DNA from: Lachnospiraceae bacterium UBA3826
GTDB lineage: Bacteria; Bacillota; Clostridia; Lachnospirales; Lachnospiraceae
Assembly (NCBI GenBank): GCA_002393095.1
Contig: DGII01000168.1
Location: 1-16,740, forward strand
Reading direction: 5' to 3'
Length of the DNA stretch: 16,740 nt
Part shown: one piece after another, positions 1 through 6,490 of the stretch
How the letters are laid out: each line of letters opens with the position of its first letter
Position numbering within the stretch: the first letter of the stretch is position 1
Made by a program: the position numbers and the translations under genes
Notes under the pieces: model-generated
Databases searched by the model: none
Told to the model about the DNA's origin: nothing
The model's input: the letters and a program-made list of their open reading frames with translations, nothing else

Positions 1-207
1 GCCCGTAAGATTCAGAGATTCTTATCACAGCCATTCTTCGTTGCAGGACAGTTTACCGGTCTTGAAGGTAAGTATGTTCCGATTTCCGAGACCATCAGAG
101 GATTCAAGGAAATTCTTGAAGGTAAGCATGACAACATTCCTGAGAGTTACTTCCTTAATGCCGGCAGCATAGATGATGTTGTGGCAAAAGCTAATAATGC
201 CAAATAA
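1..207 (+). CDS. atpD: F1 ATP synthase beta subunit, C-terminal fragment
   Basis: This is the last 68 codons of the catalytic beta subunit of the F1 sector of ATP synthase, open at the left window edge and ending in TAA at 205-207. The visible part carries the conserved C-terminal helical region of F1-beta: RKIQRFLSQPFF, then VAGQFTG, then YVPISETIRGFKEILEG, then a stretch on the D-N-(I/L)-PE-x-(Y/A)F pattern. The nucleotide-binding Walker motifs lie upstream, outside the window. F1-beta hydrolyses or synthesises ATP at the cytoplasmic face of the membrane. The next gene, atpC, starts 12 bp downstream, the standard atpD-atpC order. Identity is secure; nothing about regulation can be seen because the operon start is outside the window. 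Confidence 0.96.
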   Translation, partial: ARKIQRFLSQPFFVAGQFTGLEGKYVPISETIRGFKEILEGKHDNIPESYFLNAGSIDDVVAKANNAK

Positions 208-219
208 TTGGAGTAGTAT

Positions 220-621
220 ATGAGTGATAATGATTTATTCGACTTAAGAGTTGTTACCCCGGAAAGAGTTTTCTATGAGGGTAAGGTTCGAATGGTTGAG
301 TTTAACACAACGGAAGGTGAGATAGGTATATATAAGAATCACGTACCGATGACTGTAATAATCCGTCCGGGCGTACTTACGATCACAGGAGATGAAGTGA
401 AGAAAGCAGCGCTTCATTCGGGATTTGTGGAGATATTGCAGGACAGAGTCACAATCCTTGCGGAAGTGATAGAGTGGCCGGATGAGATCGATGAAATGCG
501 TGCTATGGCTGCTAAGGAGCGTGCAGAGAGACTTCTGTCCGAGAAAGATCCCAAGACGGATATAGCGAGGGCTGAGACGGCTTTAGCGCGTGCGATGGCA
601 CGAATCAATGTTGTAAAATAG
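220..621 (+). CDS. atpC: F1 ATP synthase epsilon subunit
   Basis: The 133-residue product is the usual length for the epsilon subunit, which sits on the central stalk with gamma, couples rotation to catalysis and restrains ATP hydrolysis. The N-terminal beta-sandwich (about residues 5-85) has typical motifs: LRVVTPERVFYEG, EGEIGIYKNHVPMTVIIRPG and LHSGFVEILQDRVTILAE. The C-terminal two-helix hairpin (about 88-131) is alanine/arginine-rich, ending ALARAMARINVVK. The ATG at 220 is preceded by GGAG (210-213) with a 6-nt spacer. It follows atpD by 12 bp and precedes the 848-codon gene by 15 bp, so co-transcription is likely. No promoter is seen between them. Confidence 0.97.
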   Translation: MSDNDLFDLRVVTPERVFYEGKVRMVEFNTTEGEIGIYKNHVPMTVIIRPGVLTITGDEVKKAALHSGFVEILQDRVTILAEVIEWPDEIDEMRAMAAKERAERLLSEKDPKTDIARAETALARAMARINVVK

Positions 622-636
622 GATTTCCTTTGTTTT

Positions 637-3183
637 ATGAAGAAAACAGGTATAAGAATAAGTGTTATAATCATCACCTTTGTTATAGCACTTATTTTTT
701 TCTCTAAATTGTATAATAAAGGCACTACAGATATGACTATAGAGATGAGTGCGCCTACATTGCCGGTGGTCTACATGGATATAGACGGCCTTCGTGTCAA
801 TGAGATGCATGGATATCTGTCGGCAATGGACTGCAGCACCTTCAGAGAGACCGTTACTCCTGTGACTGAGAACAGAAATGTATCATTTATCATAGATAAA
901 TATGATAACGGCATACTTGAGATGAATGTTGAAGTCAGGAGTGTGGACGGAGAACGTCTTATAGAAGATACCAAGATCATTCATTATGATGATTATAAGG
1001 ATTATATCAGTGCCAGTCTGCAGCTTAAGGATCTTATAGAGAAGGAGAAGGAGTATAATCTTATTCTTAAGCTTAAGCTTCTGGATAACAGGGATGTCAG
1101 CTATTATACGAGGATAGTCATCAATGACGAAGCGGACAGTAAGGGCAATCTTGATTTCGTAATGGATTTCTCCAAGAAGACTCTTGATAAAGAGAATATC
1201 AAGGAACTGACAACATATATGGAGCCCTCCGCAGATGCGGACAATTCTAATCTGGGATACATTAATATCAATAACAGCATGAACCAGCTTACATGGGGCA
1301 ATCTGACGGAGCTTAGGACTATAAGCGACTATGGAGCATATATCAAAGAGATCGGTGATACTATGGCTTCCATTGAGCTTGAGTATCAGTTAAGTGCCGG
1401 TACGGGAAGAGACAAAAGGGCATATAACGTCACGGAATACTACAGGATACGTAAGACGGACAAGAGGTTCTATCTGCTTTCTTTTTCAAGGAAGATGAAC
1501 CGTATCTTCGTCATGGATAAGGACAGCCTTGAGGATGACAGGATCGACTTCGGTATTCAGGGAGACGAGCCTGCCATAATGGAGAGTGAAGGCGGAGAGA
1601 TAGTTGCCTTTGTCAATGAAGGTAGACTCTACAGCTATAATCTGACAGACAATAAGCTGATAAGACTCTTTGCCTTTTTTGATAAGCCGGAGGATGATCT
1701 GAGGTCCAGATACAGAGGGAGTGATATTAAGATACTTACTGTTGAGGAGAACGGCAATATATCATTTCTGGTATACGGATATATGAACAGGGGTATTCAT
1801 GAAGGCGAGGTCGGAATAGAGGTATATTATTATGACAGCTTGCTCAATACCGTGGAGGAAAGAGCCTTTCTGCCCTATGAGAAGTCATCCGAGATATTAA
1901 GATGTGATATGAATAAGCTCAGCTTCCTTAATGCGGGAGGAGATCTGTTCATATTCATTGACGGAGTGATATACAAGATCATTCCGGGAATGCAGGATGA
2001 GTCGATAATCGCCAAGGATGTCAATGAAGAGACCTTCTTCGTATCGGGAGCACAGCATGAGATAGTATGGCAGCAGCCCGATAAGAGCGTCAATGATATG
2101 TATACGGAGCTGTCCGTCATGAGTCTTGTAGACGGCAAGACGGATGTTGTAAGGAGTGCTCCGGGGGAGTATATTAAGCCCATCGGCTTCATGAACGAGG
2201 ATCTGATATACGGCACATGCTCCAAGCAGGATATGATACGCAATAAGCTGGGTGATATAGTTTTCCCCATGAACAAGGTGCTGATCCGCTCGGAAGAGGG
2301 TGAGATCCTTAAGGAATACAGTGAGGAAGGCGTATACATAACCTCAGGTATAATAGACGGAACCCAGATTACCCTTAAGAGAGTGGAGAAGAATGGTGAG
2401 GATGGTGAATTTAAGGATGTAACGGATGATCATATCACCAGCAATCTCGAACAGAAGGTGGGTAAGAATACCCTTATATACAGCCAGAGTGAAGAATACG
2501 GCAGGACGGTCAGCCTTAAGCTTAAGAATCTTCCGGATCTTAAGTCAATGAAGCTCCTTACTCCCAAGGAAGTGCTGTATGAGGGTGGACGTGAGATAAC
2601 CCTTGAAAAAGCCGGACGAAAGGACAGATTCATGGTATACGGTGACGGAGAAGTCGTGGGAATATACGATAAGCCGGCACAGGCTGTTGCAGAGGCATAT
2701 GATATCAGGGGAACCGTAATGGATACATATGGCAATGAGATATACAGAAGAGGAGAGACTGTTGCAAGAAATCAGATCATGGCCATTAAGGAGAAGCAGA
2801 TAACCGAGGATAAGGATTCAATGGCTATATGTCTTGATACGATGCTGCAGGTGGCCGGAGTATCGCGTAATACGGAATATATGCTTTCTGTGGGACAGAA
2901 TGCATATGAGATACTTAGTAATAATATTGATGATGCCTACATATTAAACCTCACGGGCTGTCCCATGGACGTTATGCTATATTATGTCAACCAAGATATC
3001 CCCGTGCTTGTATATATGGATGATAAAACCACGATGCTGATCGTCGGATTCAACGAGCAGAACATCGTGGTCATGGACCCTGTTAAGGGCGAAATATACA
3101 AGATGGGCCGAAAGGATTCAAAGGAACTCTTCGAGAATAACGGTAACAGGTTCTTAACCTATGCCATTAAGAACAATGATTAA
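637..3183 (+). CDS. membrane-anchored extracytoplasmic protein with degenerate C39-peptidase-like C-terminus
   Basis: I do not recognise a named gene. The 848-residue product starts MKKTGIR followed by one hydrophobic segment (about residues 8-24), consistent with a signal anchor leaving the rest outside the membrane; no lipobox Cys is visible. Residues about 30-700 are polar and beta-rich, with recurring hydrophobic-strand/turn units (about 260-560) that could be a beta-propeller; that fold is inference. Residues about 715-845 resemble a C39-like papain-fold domain: a helix ending MLQVAGV, LTGCPMDVMLYYVNQDIPVLVYM, then MLIVGF and VVMDPVKGE. Aligned by eye, the catalytic Cys position is Ser728 (a Cys occurs at 732), the His position is Thr798, and the third residue Asp814 in the DP motif is kept, so protease activity is doubtful. 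The gene follows atpC by 15 bp with only a distant AGGA (620-623) as ribosome binding site, suggesting translational coupling. A role with ATP synthase is not shown. Confidence 0.75.
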   Translation: MKKTGIRISVIIITFVIALIFFSKLYNKGTTDMTIEMSAPTLPVVYMDIDGLRVNEMHGYLSAMDCSTFRETVTPVTENRNVSFIIDKYDNGILEMNVEVRSVDGERLIEDTKIIHYDDYKDYISASLQLKDLIEKEKEYNLILKLKLLDNRDVSYYTRIVINDEADSKGNLDFVMDFSKKTLDKENIKELTTYMEPSADADNSNLGYININNSMNQLTWGNLTELRTISDYGAYIKEIGDTMASIELEYQLSAGTGRDKRAYNVTEYYRIRKTDKRFYLLSFSRKMNRIFVMDKDSLEDDRIDFGIQGDEPAIMESEGGEIVAFVNEGRLYSYNLTDNKLIRLFAFFDKPEDDLRSRYRGSDIKILTVEENGNISFLVYGYMNRGIHEGEVGIEVYYYDSLLNTVEERAFLPYEKSSEILRCDMNKLSFLNAGGDLFIFIDGVIYKIIPGMQDESIIAKDVNEETFFVSGAQHEIVWQQPDKSVNDMYTELSVMSLVDGKTDVVRSAPGEYIKPIGFMNEDLIYGTCSKQDMIRNKLGDIVFPMNKVLIRSEEGEILKEYSEEGVYITSGIIDGTQITLKRVEKNGEDGEFKDVTDDHITSNLEQKVGKNTLIYSQSEEYGRTVSLKLKNLPDLKSMKLLTPKEVLYEGGREITLEKAGRKDRFMVYGDGEVVGIYDKPAQAVAEAYDIRGTVMDTYGNEIYRRGETVARNQIMAIKEKQITEDKDSMAICLDTMLQVAGVSRNTEYMLSVGQNAYEILSNNIDDAYILNLTGCPMDVMLYYVNQDIPVLVYMDDKTTMLIVGFNEQNIVVMDPVKGEIYKMGRKDSKELFENNGNRFLTYAIKNND
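3150..3174. repeat. 8-bp perfect inverted repeat at the convergent gene ends
   Basis: GTTCTTAA (3150-3157) and TTAAGAAC (3167-3174) are perfect inverted arms with a 9-nt loop. The right arm contains the prs stop codon and lies just before the stop of the 848-codon gene. Neither side is followed by a T-run, so it is at best a weak two-way transcript-end structure. Confidence 0.4.
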
Positions 3184-4378
3184 GCTCGCCGTTCTTATAT
3201 CTTGCAACTATATTCTGGATACGTTCACTGGGGATGAGCAGATCGCTTATTGATGAGTCATGATTGAGAGTATCGATGATGTAAGCGATATATTTACTCA
3301 TATCACAGCTTATATACCAGTCACGCTCCAGAAGCTCCGTCGGCTGGTAGACGAGGTTAGTGGTAAGTACCTTGGTTATCAGTCCCTTGTCACAGCACTC
3401 GTCGAAGCGCTCAAGTCCGTTGGTGAAGAGTCCGAAGGTGGAGAATACGAATATCCTTGCCGCATTCCTCTTCTTAAGCTCTGTAGCAACCTCTATCATA
3501 CTGTCGCCGGAAGAAATCATATCATCAATGATGATTATGTCCTTGCCCTCCACGCTGGAGCCTAAGAACTCATGGGCAATTATCGGATTCCGTCCTCCAA
3601 CGACTCTGGTATAGTCTCTTCTCTTATAGAACATTCCCATATCAAGCCCAAGCACATTGGCGATATATATGGCTCTGCTCATACCACCCTCATCAGGGCT
3701 GACAATCATCATATGGTCGGAATCCAGCACAAGATCGCTGACATTATTAAGTAAGCCTTTAATAAATTGATACGCAGGCTGTATAGTCTCGAATCCGTGC
3801 AGAGGTATGGCGTTCTGTACTCTGGGATCGTGTGCATCGAAGGTGATGATATTGTCAACACCCATCTTGATAAGCTCCTGTAAGGCAAGAGCGCAGTCAA
3901 GAGATTCTCTTGCTGTTCTTTTATGCTGACGGCTTTCGTACAGGAAAGGCATGATCACGGTTATACGTCTTGCTTTTCCGCCCACAGCCGCTATGATTCG
4001 CTTAAGATCCTGATAGTGATCATCAGGTGACATGTGGTTGACATAACCTCCCATAGAATATGTGAGTGAGTAGTTACATACATCAACCATTATATAAAGG
4101 TCTGTTCCCCTGACAGATTCCAGTATCTCTCCCTTGGCTTCTCCGGAGCCGAATCTGGGTACCTTTGTCGCCAGTATATAGGAATCTCGCTGATAACCTG
4201 AGAATGCTATACTGTTCTTGTGCTCATTCTCCCGCTCGGTCCTCCATTTAACAAGGTAGGAATCGACTTTCTGGCCTAAGTCTGTGCAACTGTTTAATGG
4301 AATGATCCTGAGCGAACCGACGGGTATGGACTCAAGATTCCTTTTCTCCTCACGTTTTTCGTTGCCGGAATAGTTCAT
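3167..4378 (-). CDS. prs: ribose-phosphate pyrophosphokinase (PRPP synthetase), long form
   Basis: This enzyme makes phosphoribosyl pyrophosphate from ribose 5-phosphate and ATP, the precursor for purines, pyrimidines, NAD, histidine and tryptophan. Visible family motifs are FDAHDP (D181, H183; the metal/ATP-binding DxH region), SPDEGGMSRA, YKRRD, and the PRPP-binding loop DIIIIDDMISSGDS (residues 280-293, acidic pair D285-D286). The basic catalytic loop reads YESRQHKRTARES rather than the common YARQDRK form. At 403 residues it is about 80 longer than the usual class I enzyme, with a charged N-terminal extension. The ATG at 4378 has GAGGA (4389-4393) 10 nt upstream. It lies 53 bp behind dnaI on the same strand with no terminator between. 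Its last 17 bp overlap the end of the convergent 848-codon gene. Confidence 0.9.
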   Translation of the reverse strand: MNYSGNEKREEKRNLESIPVGSLRIIPLNSCTDLGQKVDSYLVKWRTERENEHKNSIAFSGYQRDSYILATKVPRFGSGEAKGEILESVRGTDLYIMVDVCNYSLTYSMGGYVNHMSPDDHYQDLKRIIAAVGGKARRITVIMPFLYESRQHKRTARESLDCALALQELIKMGVDNIITFDAHDPRVQNAIPLHGFETIQPAYQFIKGLLNNVSDLVLDSDHMMIVSPDEGGMSRAIYIANVLGLDMGMFYKRRDYTRVVGGRNPIIAHEFLGSSVEGKDIIIIDDMISSGDSMIEVATELKKRNAARIFVFSTFGLFTNGLERFDECCDKGLITKVLTTNLVYQPTELLERDWYISCDMSKYIAYIIDTLNHDSSISDLLIPSERIQNIVARYKNGELNHCS

Positions 4379-4431
4379 TGAAAACAGATCCTCGCTTTCT
4401 TTTGCTGTTGTTATGATCTTAGAGATAGTGT

Positions 4432-5409
4432 CTAATCTGCGAATTTGTGTGCGATCCTTATATCGGGACCGGACAGCCTGCAGAAAGTAAAATCACCCGT
4501 AAGCCTCGAAAAGATCCTGTCCGTATAGCGTTCCTGAATCTCCTCAAGGGAGAGATTGGTCGATATTATAACAGAACGCCTTCTGAGCGATCTCTCATTA
4601 AGCAATGAGAAAAGGGCGGCAATCGTGAAATTATTGGTGATCTCGGTTCCGAGATCGTCAATTATAAGCAGCTCACTGTCATATATCAGCTCATCGCCAA
4701 GCTTAACGGACGTATCCCTGTCTGATCTGCCGTAGCCTTTGTCAAAGGTTGCCTTGGCCAGCTCATCTATCAGGGATGAAGAACTGAAATATATAACCGA
4801 GTGACCCTTATCAAGTAATTCCTTTGCCACACAGGAAGATAGCATAGACTTACCGGTTCCTACTGTACCATATAAAAGAAGATTTTGGTAGTCCGAATTA
4901 AAATTCTTTACAAAAGCCATCGCCTTCTGAACGGACTCTCTAAAGCGTGTCAGATCCTCGCCTGAGTAGTATCGCTCGCTCATCATATCAAAGGAAATAT
5001 TATTCAGGGATGCCCTGATATTGGACTGGTCGTACAGAAGAGAGATCTCTTTGGCGACAAAGCAGTGACACTTCTTACTGCCTATAAAGCCTGTATCCCT
5101 GCAGTCGGGACACTTATACGGAATCTTAAGATAATCCTTATCAAGACCGGCTGATGTAAGGAGCGCCTCCTTCTTGTGTGTAAGGGACAAGATGTGGGAT
5201 GACAGCTCGCTTACGGCACTCTTATCTCCGCGCAACGCTCTTTTGGTATGCTCAAGTCCAAGCATTGCGATCTCATCCGACAGCTCCTTGAATCCGGGAA
5301 CGGATTCGTTGACATAGCGGATGCGTCTTTCGAGCTCCTTTTCGGCATCGAGCCTGTCATCATCGTATTGCCGGCGTATTCTTTCGTATTGAATATTGGT
5401 CAGTGACAT
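4432..5409 (-). CDS. dnaI: primosomal helicase loader, DnaI/DnaC-type AAA+ ATPase
   Basis: The 325-residue protein belongs to the DnaC/DnaI family of AAA+ ATPases that deliver the replicative helicase to the origin or to restarted forks. The N-terminal part (1-95) is charged and helical. A zinc-knuckle-like CPDC plus CHC set follows (C100, C103, C114, C116), as in Bacillus DnaI. The ATPase domain shows Walker A GTVGTGKS (181-188, K187), Walker B LLIIDDLG (D251, D252), sensor-1-like IISTNLS and an arginine-finger-like IFSRLTG near the end. The ATG at 5409 is preceded by GGAG (5416-5419) with a 6-nt spacer. dnaD ends 13 bp upstream, so the two loading factors are surely co-transcribed. DnaI is the best fit; the replication role of paralogues such as IstB-like ATPases is excluded by the Cys cluster and the dnaD neighbour. 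Confidence 0.9.
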   Translation of the reverse strand: MSLTNIQYERIRRQYDDDRLDAEKELERRIRYVNESVPGFKELSDEIAMLGLEHTKRALRGDKSAVSELSSHILSLTHKKEALLTSAGLDKDYLKIPYKCPDCRDTGFIGSKKCHCFVAKEISLLYDQSNIRASLNNISFDMMSERYYSGEDLTRFRESVQKAMAFVKNFNSDYQNLLLYGTVGTGKSMLSSCVAKELLDKGHSVIYFSSSSLIDELAKATFDKGYGRSDRDTSVKLGDELIYDSELLIIDDLGTEITNNFTIAALFSLLNERSLRRRSVIISTNLSLEEIQERYTDRIFSRLTGDFTFCRLSGPDIRIAHKFAD

Positions 5410-5422
5410 ATGTATCTCCGGA

Positions 5423-6244
5423 TCAATTAGACAGAAGCTTCTGCTCTAATACGTTAAAATCATAATCGTTCTGCTCGAACTGGTGGAACATGGTAGATGT
5501 CTGCTTCTTACGAACGCTTCTCTTGGTGCGTTCGCCACCTGAGCGTTCCGCCGTGTTGTCAAAAGAAGAGGTGTATTCACGAGCTTTCCCGACGGTATCG
5601 ATACCGCGCTCGGCCCAGTCAACGGCCACCTTATCCATATATGCAAAGCTCTTCTTGCCTCTTGATACACAGAACTGAAGGAGATAATCAATAAGCTCCT
5701 CCGAGAACTTAAGCTCATCGCAATAAAAAAGGATAGATCTGATATCATTGGCATTCAGAGTCTTCTTAAGATACTGCTCGGCAATGAATATAAGCTGAGG
5801 TGTGTCCTTACGGTTCTTAAATGACTTAAGGTCATCAAGAGAATAATCGGGGCGCGTATAAGACGGGTCAGGCGCAACCGGAGCGGCTAACGCTTCTCTG
5901 CTTACCACGGTGATCGCCGGATTGACATGATTATGCTCAAGGCGCGTGCTTACGGGCTCAAAAAGCCTTATACCGACGATTCCCCCGTTACTGTCATAAT
6001 CCAGGGAGAGAATTCCCTTTTTCTCCCAATATCTTAATGCACGGCATACATCCTTCTCCGTATGATTGAACTTATCTGCGATATCGCTGATATTAGTCTG
6101 CCTCCCCGCAACTATCATACGTATCAGATACAGATACACCTTGATTTGGCAGTCGTTGGCATCTGCCAGAAAATCATCAATGAAAAGGTTGGAGACCGTG
6201 ATACTGCCCGGATCACAGTCCCTGTAAAGTGTTAATTCACACAT
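5423..6244 (-). CDS. dnaD: DnaD-domain replication initiation protein
   Basis: The product (273 residues from the chosen start) has the two-domain layout of DnaD/DnaB-type primosomal proteins of Bacillota, which remodel origin DNA and help recruit the helicase with DnaI. Residues about 15-95 form a winged-helix-like domain (SNLFIDDFLADANDCQIKVYLYL, then a recognition-helix region with TEKDVCRALRYWEKKGIL). Residues about 135-220 form the DnaB_2/DnaD C-terminal domain with the diagnostic YxxxxxxxW region, here YMDKVAVDW (Y202-W210). The tail is basic and probably disordered. I chose the ATG at 6244 because GGGAG (6250-6254) lies 5 nt upstream. A GTG at 6256 in the same frame overlaps that site and has no ribosome binding site of its own. 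The gene heads the dnaD-dnaI-prs operon. Whether it is functionally DnaD or DnaB cannot be decided from sequence. Confidence 0.88.
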   Translation of the reverse strand: MCELTLYRDCDPGSITVSNLFIDDFLADANDCQIKVYLYLIRMIVAGRQTNISDIADKFNHTEKDVCRALRYWEKKGILSLDYDSNGGIVGIRLFEPVSTRLEHNHVNPAITVVSREALAAPVAPDPSYTRPDYSLDDLKSFKNRKDTPQLIFIAEQYLKKTLNANDIRSILFYCDELKFSEELIDYLLQFCVSRGKKSFAYMDKVAVDWAERGIDTVGKAREYTSSFDNTAERSGGERTKRSVRKKQTSTMFHQFEQNDYDFNVLEQKLLSN

Positions 6245-6278
6245 AACTACTCCCACAAAAGTTTTTTAGACAAGGGCA

Positions 6279-6287
6279 ATTATATCA
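6279..6287 (-). promoter_or_regulatory. extended -10 promoter of dnaD-dnaI-prs
   Basis: On the minus strand the sequence reads TGATATAAT (6287 to 6279), a perfect TGnTATAAT extended -10 element. No good -35 hexamer lies 16-18 bp upstream (TTTTAT is the best at 17), which an extended -10 can tolerate. Transcription would start near 6272, giving a leader of roughly 28 nt before the dnaD ATG at 6244. Confidence 0.7.
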
Positions 6288-6334
6288 CAGCAATACACAA
6301 AATAAAATAGAGGTACCTGCCACAAACCCTTATA

Positions 6335-6346
6335 AAACGGGCGTTT
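6335..6346. repeat. 12-bp near-palindrome upstream of dnaD promoter
   Basis: AAACG-GG-CGTTT forms two perfect 5-bp inverted arms around a GG centre, about 50-60 bp upstream of the dnaD -10 element and next to the DnaA-box cluster. It could be an operator half-site pair, but it is short and may be chance. Confidence 0.3.
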
Positions 6347-6354
6347 CTTAAGGC

Positions 6355-6490
6355 TGTGGATAATGTGGAGAATGTGGATATTAATCATGGGGCCACATCA
6401 GCAGGCGTAAAATGTCGGTTCAGGCGGTAAAAAATATCCACAAAAATTTGTATCACAGAAGATACTAAAATTTGTGGATAAGGTGGATAA
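6355..6490. promoter_or_regulatory. cluster of six DnaA-box-like 9-mers
   Basis: Against the DnaA box TTATCCACA (TGTGGATAA on the other strand) the gap between dnaD and murC holds: TGTGGATAA at 6355-6363 (exact), TGTGGAGAA at 6364-6372 (one mismatch), TGTGGATAT at 6373-6381 (one mismatch), ATATCCACA at 6434-6442 (opposite strand, one mismatch), TGTGGATAA at 6473-6481 (exact) and GGTGGATAA at 6482-6490 (one mismatch). The first three abut head to tail, and so do the last two. The cluster lies about 70-205 bp upstream of the dnaD -10 element, so it could regulate the dnaD-dnaI-prs operon, titrate DnaA, or be part of an origin. The boxes are seen; DnaA binding is inferred. Confidence 0.75.
6429..6480 (-). 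terminator. probable intrinsic terminator of murC
   Basis: Read on the minus strand, an inverted repeat begins 11 nt after the murC stop: 20-nt arms at 6461-6480 and 6435-6454 with 17 of 20 positions paired and a 6-nt loop (6455-6460), followed directly by six T (6434 to 6429). The stem is AT-rich, which weakens it, but its length and the adjoining U-run fit an intrinsic terminator. Each arm ends in a DnaA-box-like sequence. Confidence 0.65.

Noticed and set aside
1875..2339. 154-codon minus-strand open frame inside the 848-codon gene
   Set aside because: The Ser/Leu/Ile-rich composition is typical of an antisense shadow, and the plus-strand frame is continuous and has the atp context.
6245..6256. 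GTG start at 6256 for dnaD
   Set aside because: The GTG overlaps the GGGAG that serves the ATG at 6244 and has no ribosome binding site of its own.
6245..6490. Calling this gap the chromosomal origin oriC
   Set aside because: Boxes and some AT-rich sequence are present, but dnaA, dnaN or rpmH are not seen, no clear unwinding element stands out, and GC skew cannot be judged from this window. It is kept as a DnaA-box cluster only.
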